Positions 1 through 12,300 of a stretch of DNA of 64,000 nucleotides are shown here, in pieces. Each line of letters begins with the position of its first letter. The first letter of the stretch is position 1. Origin of the DNA: Acanthococcus lagerstroemiae (lineage: Eukaryota; Arthropoda; Insecta; Hemiptera; Eriococcidae); NCBI GenBank assembly GCA_031841125.1, contig CM063110.1, forward strand, positions 33,991,214 to 34,055,213. Direction: 5' to 3'. The position numbers and the translations under genes are program-made. The notes under the pieces are model-generated. The model searched no databases. It was not told the origin of the DNA and worked only from the letters and a program-made list of their open reading frames with translations.

Positions 1-3000
1 GACAAATTAAATTAATGTTTACGTTTCATCTGAAAAGCGGAGTGAATATCGTGCCCAAATGTGTGAGTATGAGTGGCCGTAGCCCAGTGGGCAGCTCTTC
101 CTGGCGCACCATTGGTGGGAATCCTGAAGGTGGTAGGGTAGGCCTGTTGCCGGAAGACTGGTGTGGCCTGGAGCTTGTTTCCCTTGTTGGTGCCTTGTGG
201 TGCTTCTGCGGGGCGGAGGTAGCAGGGGCCCCCGGGTGGAGAATCATGCACCTTTTTTGGCGGATCCAGGGACAATAGAATAATATAAATATGATATCCA
301 CACTTATGGCCCAACTACCAACAAAATTCAAAATTACGAGTATATCTTCGACCACCTGACGGGGCAGTAACATCTAGCCGTTTTAAGGAATAGACACGTT
401 TATAACTTTTCAGAACTCAGCTCTCTGATAGATATAGAATGATCGGAAAATGTATCTGTAACAATTGGTACCTAATCATAATCTTCTGTAATTGGCATTG
501 TAAGAACGAGTAAGTGGCATCGTACATATTGTACATTTACAGATATTACGTTATGTACTTCGATGATACGAAATGATAAAGTAAAGCATGCATCATCCTG
601 TGAGTTATCCGGATTGCACTGAACAATACTGTGAGGCGATAAAAAATAAATGACGAAATGACGATGCTACAATGCCGATATTACGCTACATCGATCGTTC
701 TTCTACTATTATCTGATTACAGTTACATATCCTGACACCGCATTCCTGTTACTGCATCGCATATTCCCGCAATCACCAGAGAGAGAAACGCCGTTGTTTT
801 CTTCTCAGGTACAACGCTAAGACTTCATCCCTCGAAACCTAAAACGGAATATGAAAACTAGGCATTCATCCTATTATCTTATTTATGAGACACCATTATT
901 CCTATTATTCCTTGAAACATTTGCTGAGAAAGAGTGTACCACAGAAATAGACATCTAGGAACATATGTTCCACTTATTAATCCAGATTTGATCACACACA
1001 TCACTGGGTTACAGAATTCACTGAGAAGGCAAGAAAATCCTATATCATATACACTCGAATTAAGCTAAAAATAATATGTAACATCACAATTGCGAAAATA
1101 ATATACATATACTTACTACTGATAAGACGAATTTCCTACCGGACATGTTCTATTTAGCTCGATTCAAACGAACTGTACACTTATCATCCTGAGAATCCAT
1201 TCTATACCTACATTAAGCAAAAGCGGCTTAACTTTTACCTCTTCTAAATCCAGTGAAGGGGTTTCCTCAATTTTCAAAATCTTTTCCAAGGGAAACAGTA
1301 CTTCAGATTTCAATAATAACAGTTCAATAACTGGAGAAGAATAAAGTCTTATAAAATCGAAATAATTTGGATCGATATGATAAGTTGAGAACGCATTATG
1401 TGCGTAGAACGTAGAAGTAGAACCGAGCAGCGAACAACCACAGTGTAAGATCAAGATCAATGAGCGATACTAAAGAAGAAAAAAAGACCAAGAGGAAAAA
1501 ATAAAGTAATAGCAAGAGGCTCGTTGCCGACATAATTACTTAGGTATTGCTTTTATTATTTTCAATTAATTGATTCTCGAAAATAAAGCGCCACTGAACT
1601 AAACTGTGACTCCGATTCGTTCAGATCAACACATCCGAAATGACACACCACACTGAACTGCACTGTGACTGAATTGGGAAGAGAAGAAGAAGAAGAAGAA
1701 GTAGAAGATGAAAAAAAAGAAGCAATTGCAATAGCCTCGGCTACTCGTAGCCGGCCCTAAAAAGTCTGCATGATTAGACACGCGATTCAGTCACATGTGT
1801 AGACATGCGATGAAATTTAAAGCACGACGAATGGCGTGTTTTAAAATACATGTATATGGTACTTATTTGGAGTATTATTACTGAGCTTCAGCTTCTACGT
1901 CAAAGTTAATTTTTTTGGACAAAGTACACTTTTTCCCAAGAAGAACCTCTGTACGGCGCGATCTCTTCCAGCATTACCTCGACAATTTGATGTAGAGTTC
2001 ATTAACCTCTTACAAGTTTAAGATTCTGTACGGTCGTTGGGATGAACGTTCTCTCAGATCTTCAAATCCGAATCAGTCCTTTGTGTGTCAGATAAATAAT
2101 ATGAAGAACATCTTAAAGGTCTAAATCAGTTGGATCTCACCTTCTGGAACCCACGAATACTACCGCGATGCACCTGACTAATTTGATTGTATGATAACAA
2201 AACGCAACAAGTCAAGCGTAATTCTTAAACGCTACCGCCTGTCCAATTCGCTGACTAGTGGTTGAGCCTTGCCAAACGTTTTTACTATATGCGAAGAAGA
2301 AGTAGACGGAAAAAAAGAAAAAGAAAAGAAGGAAGAACATTAGGTGGTCGAAGAGGCTGATTCGACGAACATCGGAGACTGTTTGTCTGCTACAAGGCAT
2401 CCAACGCGGGTGCCGCACAAATCATAATTATTGTCCAGTGCTAGCGGGAGTTTGATTTGGAACCAGTTTGAATTATTGACTATTGTTGGAGGCGCGCATA
2501 CATACGCACATACGTAGCATCTGGTCGGAGAAAAAAAAGGAAACCAGTTTCAGCAGGCATTCGTTAAATTTTACGTATACCTATACATATTCTACTTACT
2601 TTTTATACGTATCGAAAAGAAGGTAAGGCAAGGTCGGAATCGAATGAGATTAAGTACAGGTGTTCGCACCTGGTCAGCAGCACCATGCTCCTCGCTCATA
2701 CGTATACACTCGCAATCAAAGCGTGTCCGCTGGACCATAAATGTTTTACAAACTAATTTTTGCCCATCGACTCGGAAGCTTTGCGGTATTTGAAATTCGC
2801 ACGTGTGTCGATGACTTAGTGCACGAAAAAAGCTTGAAAGCAGTGGCGAAGGTAATTCGGTTGTTGCTTTGCTCGTACAGGTGCTGCGGTGGCGAAAATA
2901 CGGCTAACCCAACCTCACAAATGAAAGTTGATTGGAAACGAAGTGTTGGTTCGTTCACGTCCATGTCACCCAAGTTGCCTTGAAATGAGAAAAAAAGTCT

Positions 3001-6000
3001 TACCGCGCTTATATTTCGCCTAACATACCTGATCCAGATTGAACATTTTCTAAAATAACGTACTTGATGAGAAATATCTGTAGGGGAAAGACGCCCAAAT
3101 TGGACCACCACGGTTTCTCGATAATGATGATAGATAGCGTGCTGATTATGGATACGTCAGGTAGGCGATGAGGCAACATGTGAAGAAATGAAAAAAGTTT
3201 CAGTTACGGCGGCTCGTTTGTGTTCTACACCACATTTATCAAAAAGTGCGAAATTTTCGTTGTTATTCCACTGATTTCCCCCCTTTCAATCTCTGTTCTC
3301 ATTGAAGAAATGAACAGTATCTCTCGTTTATCCATGATGGCAGGAGCGTGTATAAAAAGTTCACAAAAATTCGTAAATTGGACCATTTTTAGTTTCCTTT
3401 TTGGAACCAGATGAATTAGGTGCTGCAGACGTTTATTTTTCATGTTCTTGTACTTGTACATGCGTGCTTAATGGTTGATATCTAAAATAGCACAATAGCG
3501 TGTTAGAAATTCGAAATGTATTCATATAAGCCAAATATAGGCCTTAGTTGGACTGGTCCAATTTATGAGACTCTCGTGTTGAATTAATTTTTACTGGTCC
3601 AAATAAGTAAACCAACAGGAAACACTGCTCTTGTTGCAGATGCCGAGAAATACAGAAGAGAAATTCATTCCGACTGTGATAATACTGTTCAATCGTTGTT
3701 TCATATAAGAATTGATCCAATTTAGGCTCCTCGTCCTAAGTTGGACCACTTTGCGTTTCTTACCTTTATTGTCATTTTTAAGTATGAAGAAAAAGTCAGA
3801 GATGTGTGAAACTTTGAGGGTATGTTTAAAAGTCATCCTCCTTTCATGTGCAATTATATTTTTCACTTAATTCTACGATCGGAGGCCTACAGAGGCTCCG
3901 AAAGGCCAACTGGTTCAATTTGAGTGACTTTCCCCTAATTGGTGTTTCGAAGTTGCCAATTTGGTTCCAGAAAGAGGCAACTTGACCTAGCGACCAGTGG
4001 ACATGTCTGCGTTCTTGTGCATTTGAAGATGTTGAAATAATTCCACTGAATAACGGTTTACTTCTCAAAAACATTCTCCTCGCCACCAGGCTCTCAAACT
4101 TATAGAGGCTAGAAGGTTTTTTTCTCTCTCTTTCTTTCTTTTTAAGTAGGGAGGAAGAAGACAACGAAAATGTCGACTAAAAAATTAAAACCTAACAGAC
4201 CCATATTGAGTTGGCAGAAGTGAATTTGGTAAATGTAATAATACAGGTCAAGGCGCGAATCCACAAGAGCCCCGATGTGGGGCGTATGCCTCCCTCATCC
4301 TGTCCCATTCAACCAGGTCAGCTGCGATTCTACGGAATAGTTTGTACCTGATGAAGTTGCAAATGTCGTCCATCCACCTGACTTTCTGCTTTTCTGGCTT
4401 GCTGCTTCCTCAAATTTGCGGAAACGTGGCCTTATTTGTCTATTGGTTGTCTTTCAGTCTGCTCAGATGGCCAGCCCAGTCCTGTTTCTGTCTTCTTGCA
4501 ATATGCAATAGATTATTTTTGTTTAGCCAGTATTTTCCTTTTATTTTCATTAAATTAATTTTATCATGCAACTTGATTCCTAACATGGCTCTCTCCATGG
4601 AGTTCTGAGTAGCCTGAGATTTTTTCTTCACCCTATTGGTTAATGTCATCGTCTGGCTACCGAAGGTCAATGCAGGAAAAATGTAGCTGTTGAAGATTTG
4701 GATAGTTATTTTTCAATATACATATTCTAGACTCCAAAACTTGCTCCAAGCTATCGCCACTCGGTGGTGTATTTCCTTCTCAATCTGGTTTTCAAATGAG
4801 ATGATTTGGCCCAAGTACGAGTATATACTGTTTCAGTAGTTTCGTTTTCGATTGTTGTTAGTATTGTACGTCCAGAACGACTCAGAATTTTCATTTTGGT
4901 CAGATTTATCTCCATTTCCGCCTCTTTGCTTCTCCAGCTGAACTCTCCCAGCATCCACTTTGTAGGTCTTCCTTATTTCTCATCCATATCGTCTCTCTGT
5001 TGTCTGCATACCTTATAAATGAATGGAACTAAACTGTAGTAATTAGAGTACCTTCAAAAATAGTCTTTAGACCCACCCATTTTTCGATCGAATATACGGC
5101 TAATGGAAAATTTCAGCATACCCTCCTTTCTCTCCATAACGATAGATTCGACTGAAATTCAGTGAAATGTTCGAGCTCGGTTGTTGTTGAAACTTTATCA
5201 GCCGTTGGTTGGAAAACTTAAAGTGAGGGCCTTATTCTCTTTTTATTGCTTGTTTGACTCGTGAACTCTTGCTTTCCATACCAACCGATTTGGCTGAAAT
5301 CTAATGGGATTCTATTCCAAATGGGACTCGATCATCGATACAATTTTTATTTTTATTTTTTCATGAAACATCTAAAACAGTTTATGCTGCCCTTTCACTC
5401 CCGTAGTCGATCAAGACTGACGAATGATTTTTTTAATCGTATCGGGAAAAAAAAAACTCTTTCTTGCTCATGCAGATTGGCTTTTTCAATTTTCCAAGAT
5501 TCCTTTTTCTTAACAACATTGGAGGGTGACGCCACCCCTCAGTCACTATGGCTCTCCCCCCCCCACCTTCTGTAGATTGGGAACGCAGTTGGAGGAATGG
5601 ATCCTAATGAAAATGTCAATTCGACCAATGATAGAGATTTGCAGATTTACTAGTGAAGGTGACAGGATTGTAATCGTAAGTAAAAACCAAAAAAAAACTT
5701 ATCTTTCAAGATTTCGCCAATCGAGGTTTCAGTTTATTCCACTGGGAATCGATTTTCCAGTTAGCATTTTTTTTTTTTTTTTCAAATTAAGGAGGAGCCT
5801 CCCCTTCCCTCTACTATCAAAAGGTCCCTGAAACCAGATTTATATATAGCTCGGATTCCACCCATTAGTGTTTTAAAAAAAAAAATCATAAACGGGTCAT
5901 TTTGCGCCATTTTTAACAAAAAATTGCACTTTTTTCATAGACCTCCGGGTCAACTAAAATCACGGGAACGAATGAGTTCTAACCCAAAAGTATGCCAATA

Positions 6001-6324
6001 AATTGTGAAAGTATTTTGCAATATATGCATTTTTCTAAAATATCGATTCTTTCTCGAGATTTCGGTGTTTTTACAAAACGGCTGTGCTTTCAATGAAATT
6101 TCTGCTGTATCTCTCCGCTACTTTCGGGAAGAATAAAGAGAAAAAGAATGAAAGAATGGGAGAAAAGCTGAATTTAATTTCATGTTGTAATCCTTTCTTT
6201 AAACTGAAAGCTTCCAGTATGTGGTTTTTACGCCAAGCTAGGGGTTCTAAGGCAAAGTTACATTTTTTTTTTAAATTCCTACAAAGGTTCAATTCTAATT
6301 TGACCTTTGTATTTTCTGTAATAG
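1..6324. other. Upstream intron or flank of the SMOC-like gene; no exon found
   Basis: No supported host exon. The SMOC coding sequence enters at 6325 through a phase-1 acceptor, so this stretch is probably intron, with the signal-peptide and follistatin exons beyond the left edge. It holds a GC-rich patch (about 60-260) of unknown origin, purine-rich tracts (about 1681-1735 and 2303-2340), recurring TTGGACCA-like words between about 3100 and 3750, a decayed RTE-like fragment (4230-4990) and a run of nine C at 5556-5564. Short ORFs here look like chance. Confidence 0.5.
4230..4990 (-). mobile_element. Decayed RTE-like non-LTR retrotransposon, 3' part of reverse transcriptase ORF
   Basis: Read on the minus strand, broken frames give the usual end of an RTE/BovB-type ORF. 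Near 4954-4860 there is a segment like the post-catalytic part of the RT (MEINLTKMKIL). From 4670 to 4440 there is a block with ERAMLGIKLHDKINLMKI and the WAGH motif seen downstream of RTE reverse transcriptases. Around 4390-4250 there is a terminal RWMDDI word followed by EWDRMREAY. Several frameshifts and stops separate the pieces, so this is a relic. No 5' part, target-site duplication or tail was identified. The family call is by pattern memory only. Confidence 0.6.
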
Positions 6325-9300
6325 AAAAACAGCCATGTTGGATCGATCAGGGTAAGAAATTGAATAGAAACAGCGGCAGAGACCAGAGAGCTGGTGCTGA
6401 TTCTATTCCGGAGTGCTTGGCCGACGGAACTTACGCCCCGGTTCAGTGTCACAAATCTGCCGGATATTGTTGGTGCGTCAGTCCTAACGGTGAGATGATA
6501 CCTAGAACTAGTGTGAAACACAGACGACCAGAATGCCCCAAAAGAGGTAAGTTTTATTTCATATTATAATAATGAAGAGTCAAGAAGCCCAATTTTGCTT
6601 AAACAAGTGCTATACTTGCAGTCTTCATTTAAGATTCAAGTTGCCCTCGAAGATTATTGTAGCAGGTATGTGTGTGATCGAAATTAAAGAAGGAATGTAA
6701 ATTTTATACTTCCTACTGACTGGCTCTATGAGAAATTCTGAATTCACATCATCACAAACTAATACAAATCCATCCCATTTTCTAGGTGTTATTTGTACTT
6801 TATTCGTTTCTGAGAGTAAACTTATTTTGAGCCAGTTTACTGGAAACACGCTATCAGATCAAGTCTATATAACTTTTCTTTATGCTGTTTTACTCAATTT
6901 TTATGCATGATTTCCCTATATTAAATTAGTATGATTACCTTTTGTATGGTTACATACCCTGTATTACAACCCTTTATGGTTTCCCTATGTGTTACCTACC
7001 CTCATATTATTCCACAAACTTAAATAGCCAACATGGAGTGGTGAAAACTCATGGGAAAGGGCAATTCTTTCGTTCTAAGTTTTCAGGGTTTTTTTTTTTA
7101 CTCTCAACCCGAGTCCTGGAATCCGCCCTTTCGAGCATTACCTCGGAGACATTGGGGAGACTGTTAAAGCTGTCTTAGCTCTCTTCTCTTCTTGCTGAAA
7201 ATCCGGCCTAGGTCGAAATGTAGCGAGTTGCTACGTGGGCTTGAACCCGGGACCTCCGGATTCCGAGACCAGCGCGCTATCCACTAGGCCAACCAAATAA
7301 ATTTTTTTTAGGGGGGGGGGGAGGACTTTCTGAGAATTTGGAATCGAAGCCCTCTCAACCCACCCCCTTTTGACGTATATATGATTTCCTTTTATAAATT
7401 GCATACATGATTCTCCTACATACCGATATCCGAGCTCTGTGTTAATCTACCAGTATAATAAATAATTTTTTTTTAAATAAAAAACGTGAATTATTCTTTT
7501 TGTAAGATTTGATTTTGAAGACTAAATTAAAATCAGAAAACGTTGAATTGATAATGACCAATCCGAAGTGCCGGTGGGGGGTGGGTCAGGTCTATACAAA
7601 TTGTACTAAATTGTAATCATGTGTCTGGATTTCTATAAAATTTTAATAATAATTCAATGAATTTTGGACAACATCTTGATGGAATTATTACGAATTTTCG
7701 ACAGATTCATGGCTCATTAAAAAATCTCAAGGAGCTAAACAAATTGTTGACTAGATTTTCACAAATTAACAGTTTTAAAAGACTTTTTGAAGCAAATGAC
7801 ATAATCCGAATGAGTTTTACAAAGTATCTCGACGGACTGCTCACAAGTCTTACAGTCTTAAATCTCTCTATATATTAAAAACCAACCCCCCCCCCTTCCT
7901 GGAAAAAACTCACTGCGGGTTGCCTACCTAAAAACTGGGAAAATTGCAGGGGCAGATCAGCTACTTTCAAGGACATAATCTGTTCTAACATGAAAGATCT
8001 TCAAGTTTTAAGACATAACCGACATAATAAGACATAAAAAGACATAATTACCCATAATCTTTAAGATCCCAAGTCACTGCAGGTTGCCTACCCTGCGCCT
8101 TAATTGTTCAATTTTCCAGGGGTCTTGGGATTTTGTGCCCAAATCGGAAACGGATCAAAAATCTAATTTGCATTCTTGAAACCAACGACCCAGAACCCTA
8201 CTCTGGTACTCCGTTTGATTTTTCTAGCTAAGTTAAATTGTCCTGTTCCCAAGAGTTAATTTTAAATTCCGGTGCCTAACTCGAGGTCGAACCAAAAATG
8301 TGATGAAATTTTAGAAATCACCGACTCAAAAAGCCCCCCGACGAGTTAGTAAGCCCATTTAGAGGGATCAAATTTGAGTTTCAGGGCCCGAATCGGAGTC
8401 GATCGGAAAGCTTATTTAGATTTTTGGAATAAAAGAGTTAAGAAACTCCTACTTCTGATACTTTGTTTCATTTTTGTGGCAAAGTCAGTGTGTCCCCTTT
8501 AGAGGAGTCAGATTTGGATTTTAGAGCCGGAATTGGAGTCCGATCCAAAACGCGATTGAATTTCTCGAAATCAGGGACCCGAGAATCTCCTGTTCTGATA
8601 CTTAGTTCAGTTTTTTCAGTCATGTCAATTCAACCCCTTTTAAAAGGGTCAACTTTGGATTTTTAAGCCAGAATCGGGGTCGTATCGAAACCCTGATTAG
8701 ATTTTTGAAATCAGGGACCCAGGCCCTGTTCCGATACTGTGCTCAATTTCTACGGTGCGATTACTTTGGCCCTTTAAAAGGCGGGGAAATTTGGGGCCTA
8801 AATCGGTGTTTGATCATATATCTGACTGCATTTTCGGAATCAGGGACTTAAGGAATTCTATTTCGATATTTTGTTCGATATAATTCTATTAAAGATTCTA
8901 AATTTGGTGGAACGTTCTAGCCCCTCTTGCGAGGGGGAAAAATTTTCCCTCCTGAAAAAAAGAGTCAGCTTTAGCCCTTGAGGATCCTCATTTGTTCCAT
9001 AATGAAAAAAATGGAAGGGGAAATTTTTTTACCACACTTCCTGTATTGATGTCATGTTTTCTCTTTTTTCACTCACGTTTCCACTGGCTCAGAAGCCAAC
9101 CTGTTACACGCATAGACAAATACACACGTATATAAACATTAGAGTGCTTCACAAAACGGCTTCCTTCGGAATGTTATGCGGTTCAGGAGTAAATTGTTCC
9201 AATTAATGTAAAAAATATACTGCCAAAATATTTTTGAAATTAAAAACTTTTGAGGAGTCTATCGACGGGATTCAAGTATAACGTGGGATTTCCCATACGA

Positions 9301-12300
9301 AAATTTGCACCTTTGCTTTAAGAAATTCTAAGAATCGCATTTGGAAGAAAAAAATTGTTTTTATACTGTAACAAAGAAATATCTACCTAAAATTTAGTGA
9401 AAAAAATTTTCTGTAGGTCACTGACTGATAATTCATTTTAACATAATATGCCATATAGGTACATATGTGAATGTTTTGCACGTTTCTGCCCCTGTGGATC
9501 AATTTGGGTGAGAGCGACCGAGGAAGTAACCTCAAAAATGAGTTTGGCGATTCAGGAAACTCTGCTTTTGAAATACTGTATGCCAGCATAACATTGATAA
9601 TTGCACTTTCAGCCTTTTATGGATCAATTTGGGTGTGGTGACTGAGGAAATAGAAATGAATTCAGCGACTCAGGAAATCCTATTTTCGATATATCTGAAA
9701 TACCCACTCCTAATTTTCAGGTTCTAGCCCTCGATGGTGCCTGTTGGGTAGGGGTTAGGACCAAACTAACATCAAAAATAGATGTAACGTGTTCGAAAAC
9801 CCAGTGAACAGATTTTTATTTATTTTCATTACATCTTTGTGAGCTGTAATGAAAATAATTTACTTTTACCCAAAAATGAGTCAAAGTTTTTTCCCTGGGT
9901 TGGTACTTTTTTGTTACAGTACCTATAGAGAATAACTTTTTTCGTCGATTTTTTTTCTTCAAAACTTGATTTTTAAAGCGAAAATGCAAGTTTCCTACTG
10001 GGAAATCCCGTGTTAATTTTATTGAGGGACTCCTTATACCCCAATGAACATCCATTTTTGTGTATGGGTCATTCTCCAGAAACTAAAAATATCAAGGTGG
10101 TACTTCGTTTTTGTTAGAATTTTTTTTTTTCTTCATAATACTTAGTTTATGTGTAGTAGAAAAGATTCAACAAGGTTATAGAGCTGGAGCATGAAAATTT
10201 AGGGAGAGACGCGACTTTTATCCACGACGTTAGACATCTTGTATATGGCGAAAACACTGGCTACGGACAAAACGGCTTCAAGAATTTCCTTTTCACGGGA
10301 ATTTTTGGAAGTTGTGCTACTGCATGCCCATTGACTACGATTTGGCGCCTGGATCGTGTCCAGGAATTAAAACTACCAGTAGCGTATTTAAGGGTGGGGG
10401 GGGGGGGGTTCCGGGTTCCCCCCCCCCCCCATAGTCAAAAAACTCTAAAAAATATGAACACACTTATTTTATTATTATTATTATTATTTTTATTTTTATT
10501 TTTTTAAAGGAATACCCACAAAATCAAAAGTCGAACCCCCATCCTCCCATGATTTCATCCTAGATACGCTACTGAAAAGTACTGACTGAGAACCTTACTT
10601 ACACCATACCTTGTAGAAATGTGAAGTCACTGACAGCAAAACAGCAAATTGAACCTCTTAACCCAATTATTGTGGATAATAATAGCACTTTTTCAGGAAA
10701 AAACAACAAAAATGAAAAATAATATAACATATATGAAACAAGATGGTAACGTGCCCGACGATGGACGCGTCCCTATGCTTATTCCATTCAAACGATGGTA
10801 ACAGTGTCCTGTCTGATGAATTAGATTGATGGAATTTGTTGCAGATATTATTGTGTAATCCAAAATACACCCCCCCCCCCCCACACACACACAGAAAAAA
10901 TAAATAAATAAATAAATAATAAAATCGAAAGTTAGGGTTAAAAATTTGCTGGTAACAAAATAATCTCCGTTTCTGACGAATAACTCATAATTAGGCCCAA
11001 GCACTAGCACATTTACTGTATAAACTATTCTCATTTGAAGAGGCGACTATTATAGGGGAAATAGTTCAACACTCTGTGTTTGTTTCTCAAAACATATTAA
11101 CTTAAATGAGTAACGACAAGTGAAAATAATGTAAAATCCAAACGCAAATTGGTTACATGTTCTAAGAAAAAGCTAAACCTCGTCATTAGCATCTATACAG
11201 AAAACAGTTAAACGTTAAACTCGAACTGCAGTTCATTTTATTATTGCTAATCTGTTTTGCTCCTCACAGGTATAAAATAATATTCTTTAAAAACGTGTGC
11301 TATTTTCTTTCCCAGGCAGATCAAACGGTTCGTTAAAGGATTTCGCTGATGACACGGGAAATTCTTCGAAAAAAGGTAAGACTGTAATATCTACTTGCTC
11401 GTCTACAATACTCAATAATGACTATCCTATGTACTGCTGAAAACTCTATGGATATGAAAAAATAGCGTCACTGTTGAGAACAAAACTTCGTGCCTATCCA
11501 TTGTATCTACATCTATTAAGCGTGTGAGGGGAAAACATAATGAAGACAGAAAAAAATCCAAGCCTTGCTTATATGTATAATGTTCCAGAAAACTTATGCC
11601 TACTAATAATTTCTACAAAAGAAAAAATATATATATATATAAATTCTAGAAGCAGGTATTTCGGTCGGTTATACATAATAATGTTGCTATTTCTATCGGT
11701 AGCAAACAATCTGCTATTTAGTTTTTTTTATTTTTATTTGGACTGATTCCGCAGAATTGATGAAGTACATACATACCTAAAATGAAAAATGCGTGCGTGC
11801 TAGCTGAACAGCGATGCCGCATTTTGGTACCCTGATCAGCCTTACTGTTCCGTGTGATGCCCGCTTTAGTAGGGCTCCACAGTTACACATAGTTACAATC
11901 GATCTGCCATTTTATTCGTAGAAAGCAATTTTAAAATACAACCTAAAGGAACTTTTTTATTAAATTTTGGATTTTGCAACCTAATTTTAGTTTAGTAGCA
12001 TATGAAAATCATTATTCATCAATTCTGATAATTCATTTTCGTAATTTTTCATACATAAACGAATTCGAAAATACAGAATTCAAGAAAATTTAAAATATCG
12101 TTCTCGTAGTCGAATTAGCTACATCTTTTTTTTTGGTGGGGGGGGGGGATGTTTAATGTTAATCTTCATAAGATAAAGTGCCATTTATTGGTCAGTTTTT
12201 TTTTTTGACGGTCATATCTCAAGCTCTAATTATATGAGGGCGTTGATTTTGGAATCAGCGGGTACTTTCGTATTTCCTCTACAACATGTGACAAGTTGGC

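Larger units (their letters stand above)
6547..11315. other. SMOC intron, repeat-rich
   Basis: No coding exon seen. It contains a tRNA-derived SINE (about 7099-7296), a degenerate ~140-bp tandem array (about 8110-8900), a local ~126-bp duplication (about 9490-9740), a G13/C13 palindrome (10396-10430), A/T-rich microsatellites (10460-10510) and a C13 run followed by (CA)n and (AAAT)n (10870-10920). G11 and C10 runs lie at 7311-7321 and 7886-7895. Confidence 0.7.

Noticed and set aside
15..373. GC-rich patch with ORFs on both strands at the left edge
   Set aside because: Proline-rich translation and GC content suggest a transposon or exon fragment, but no family or splice evidence could be named.
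2746..3111. 121-codon minus-strand ORF
   Set aside because: No domain similarity that I can see and it overlaps repeat-like words; probably chance.
7226..7290. tRNA gene on the minus strand
   Set aside because: A and B boxes are present, but no 3' acceptor strand closes the structure and a SINE-like body with poly(A) follows.
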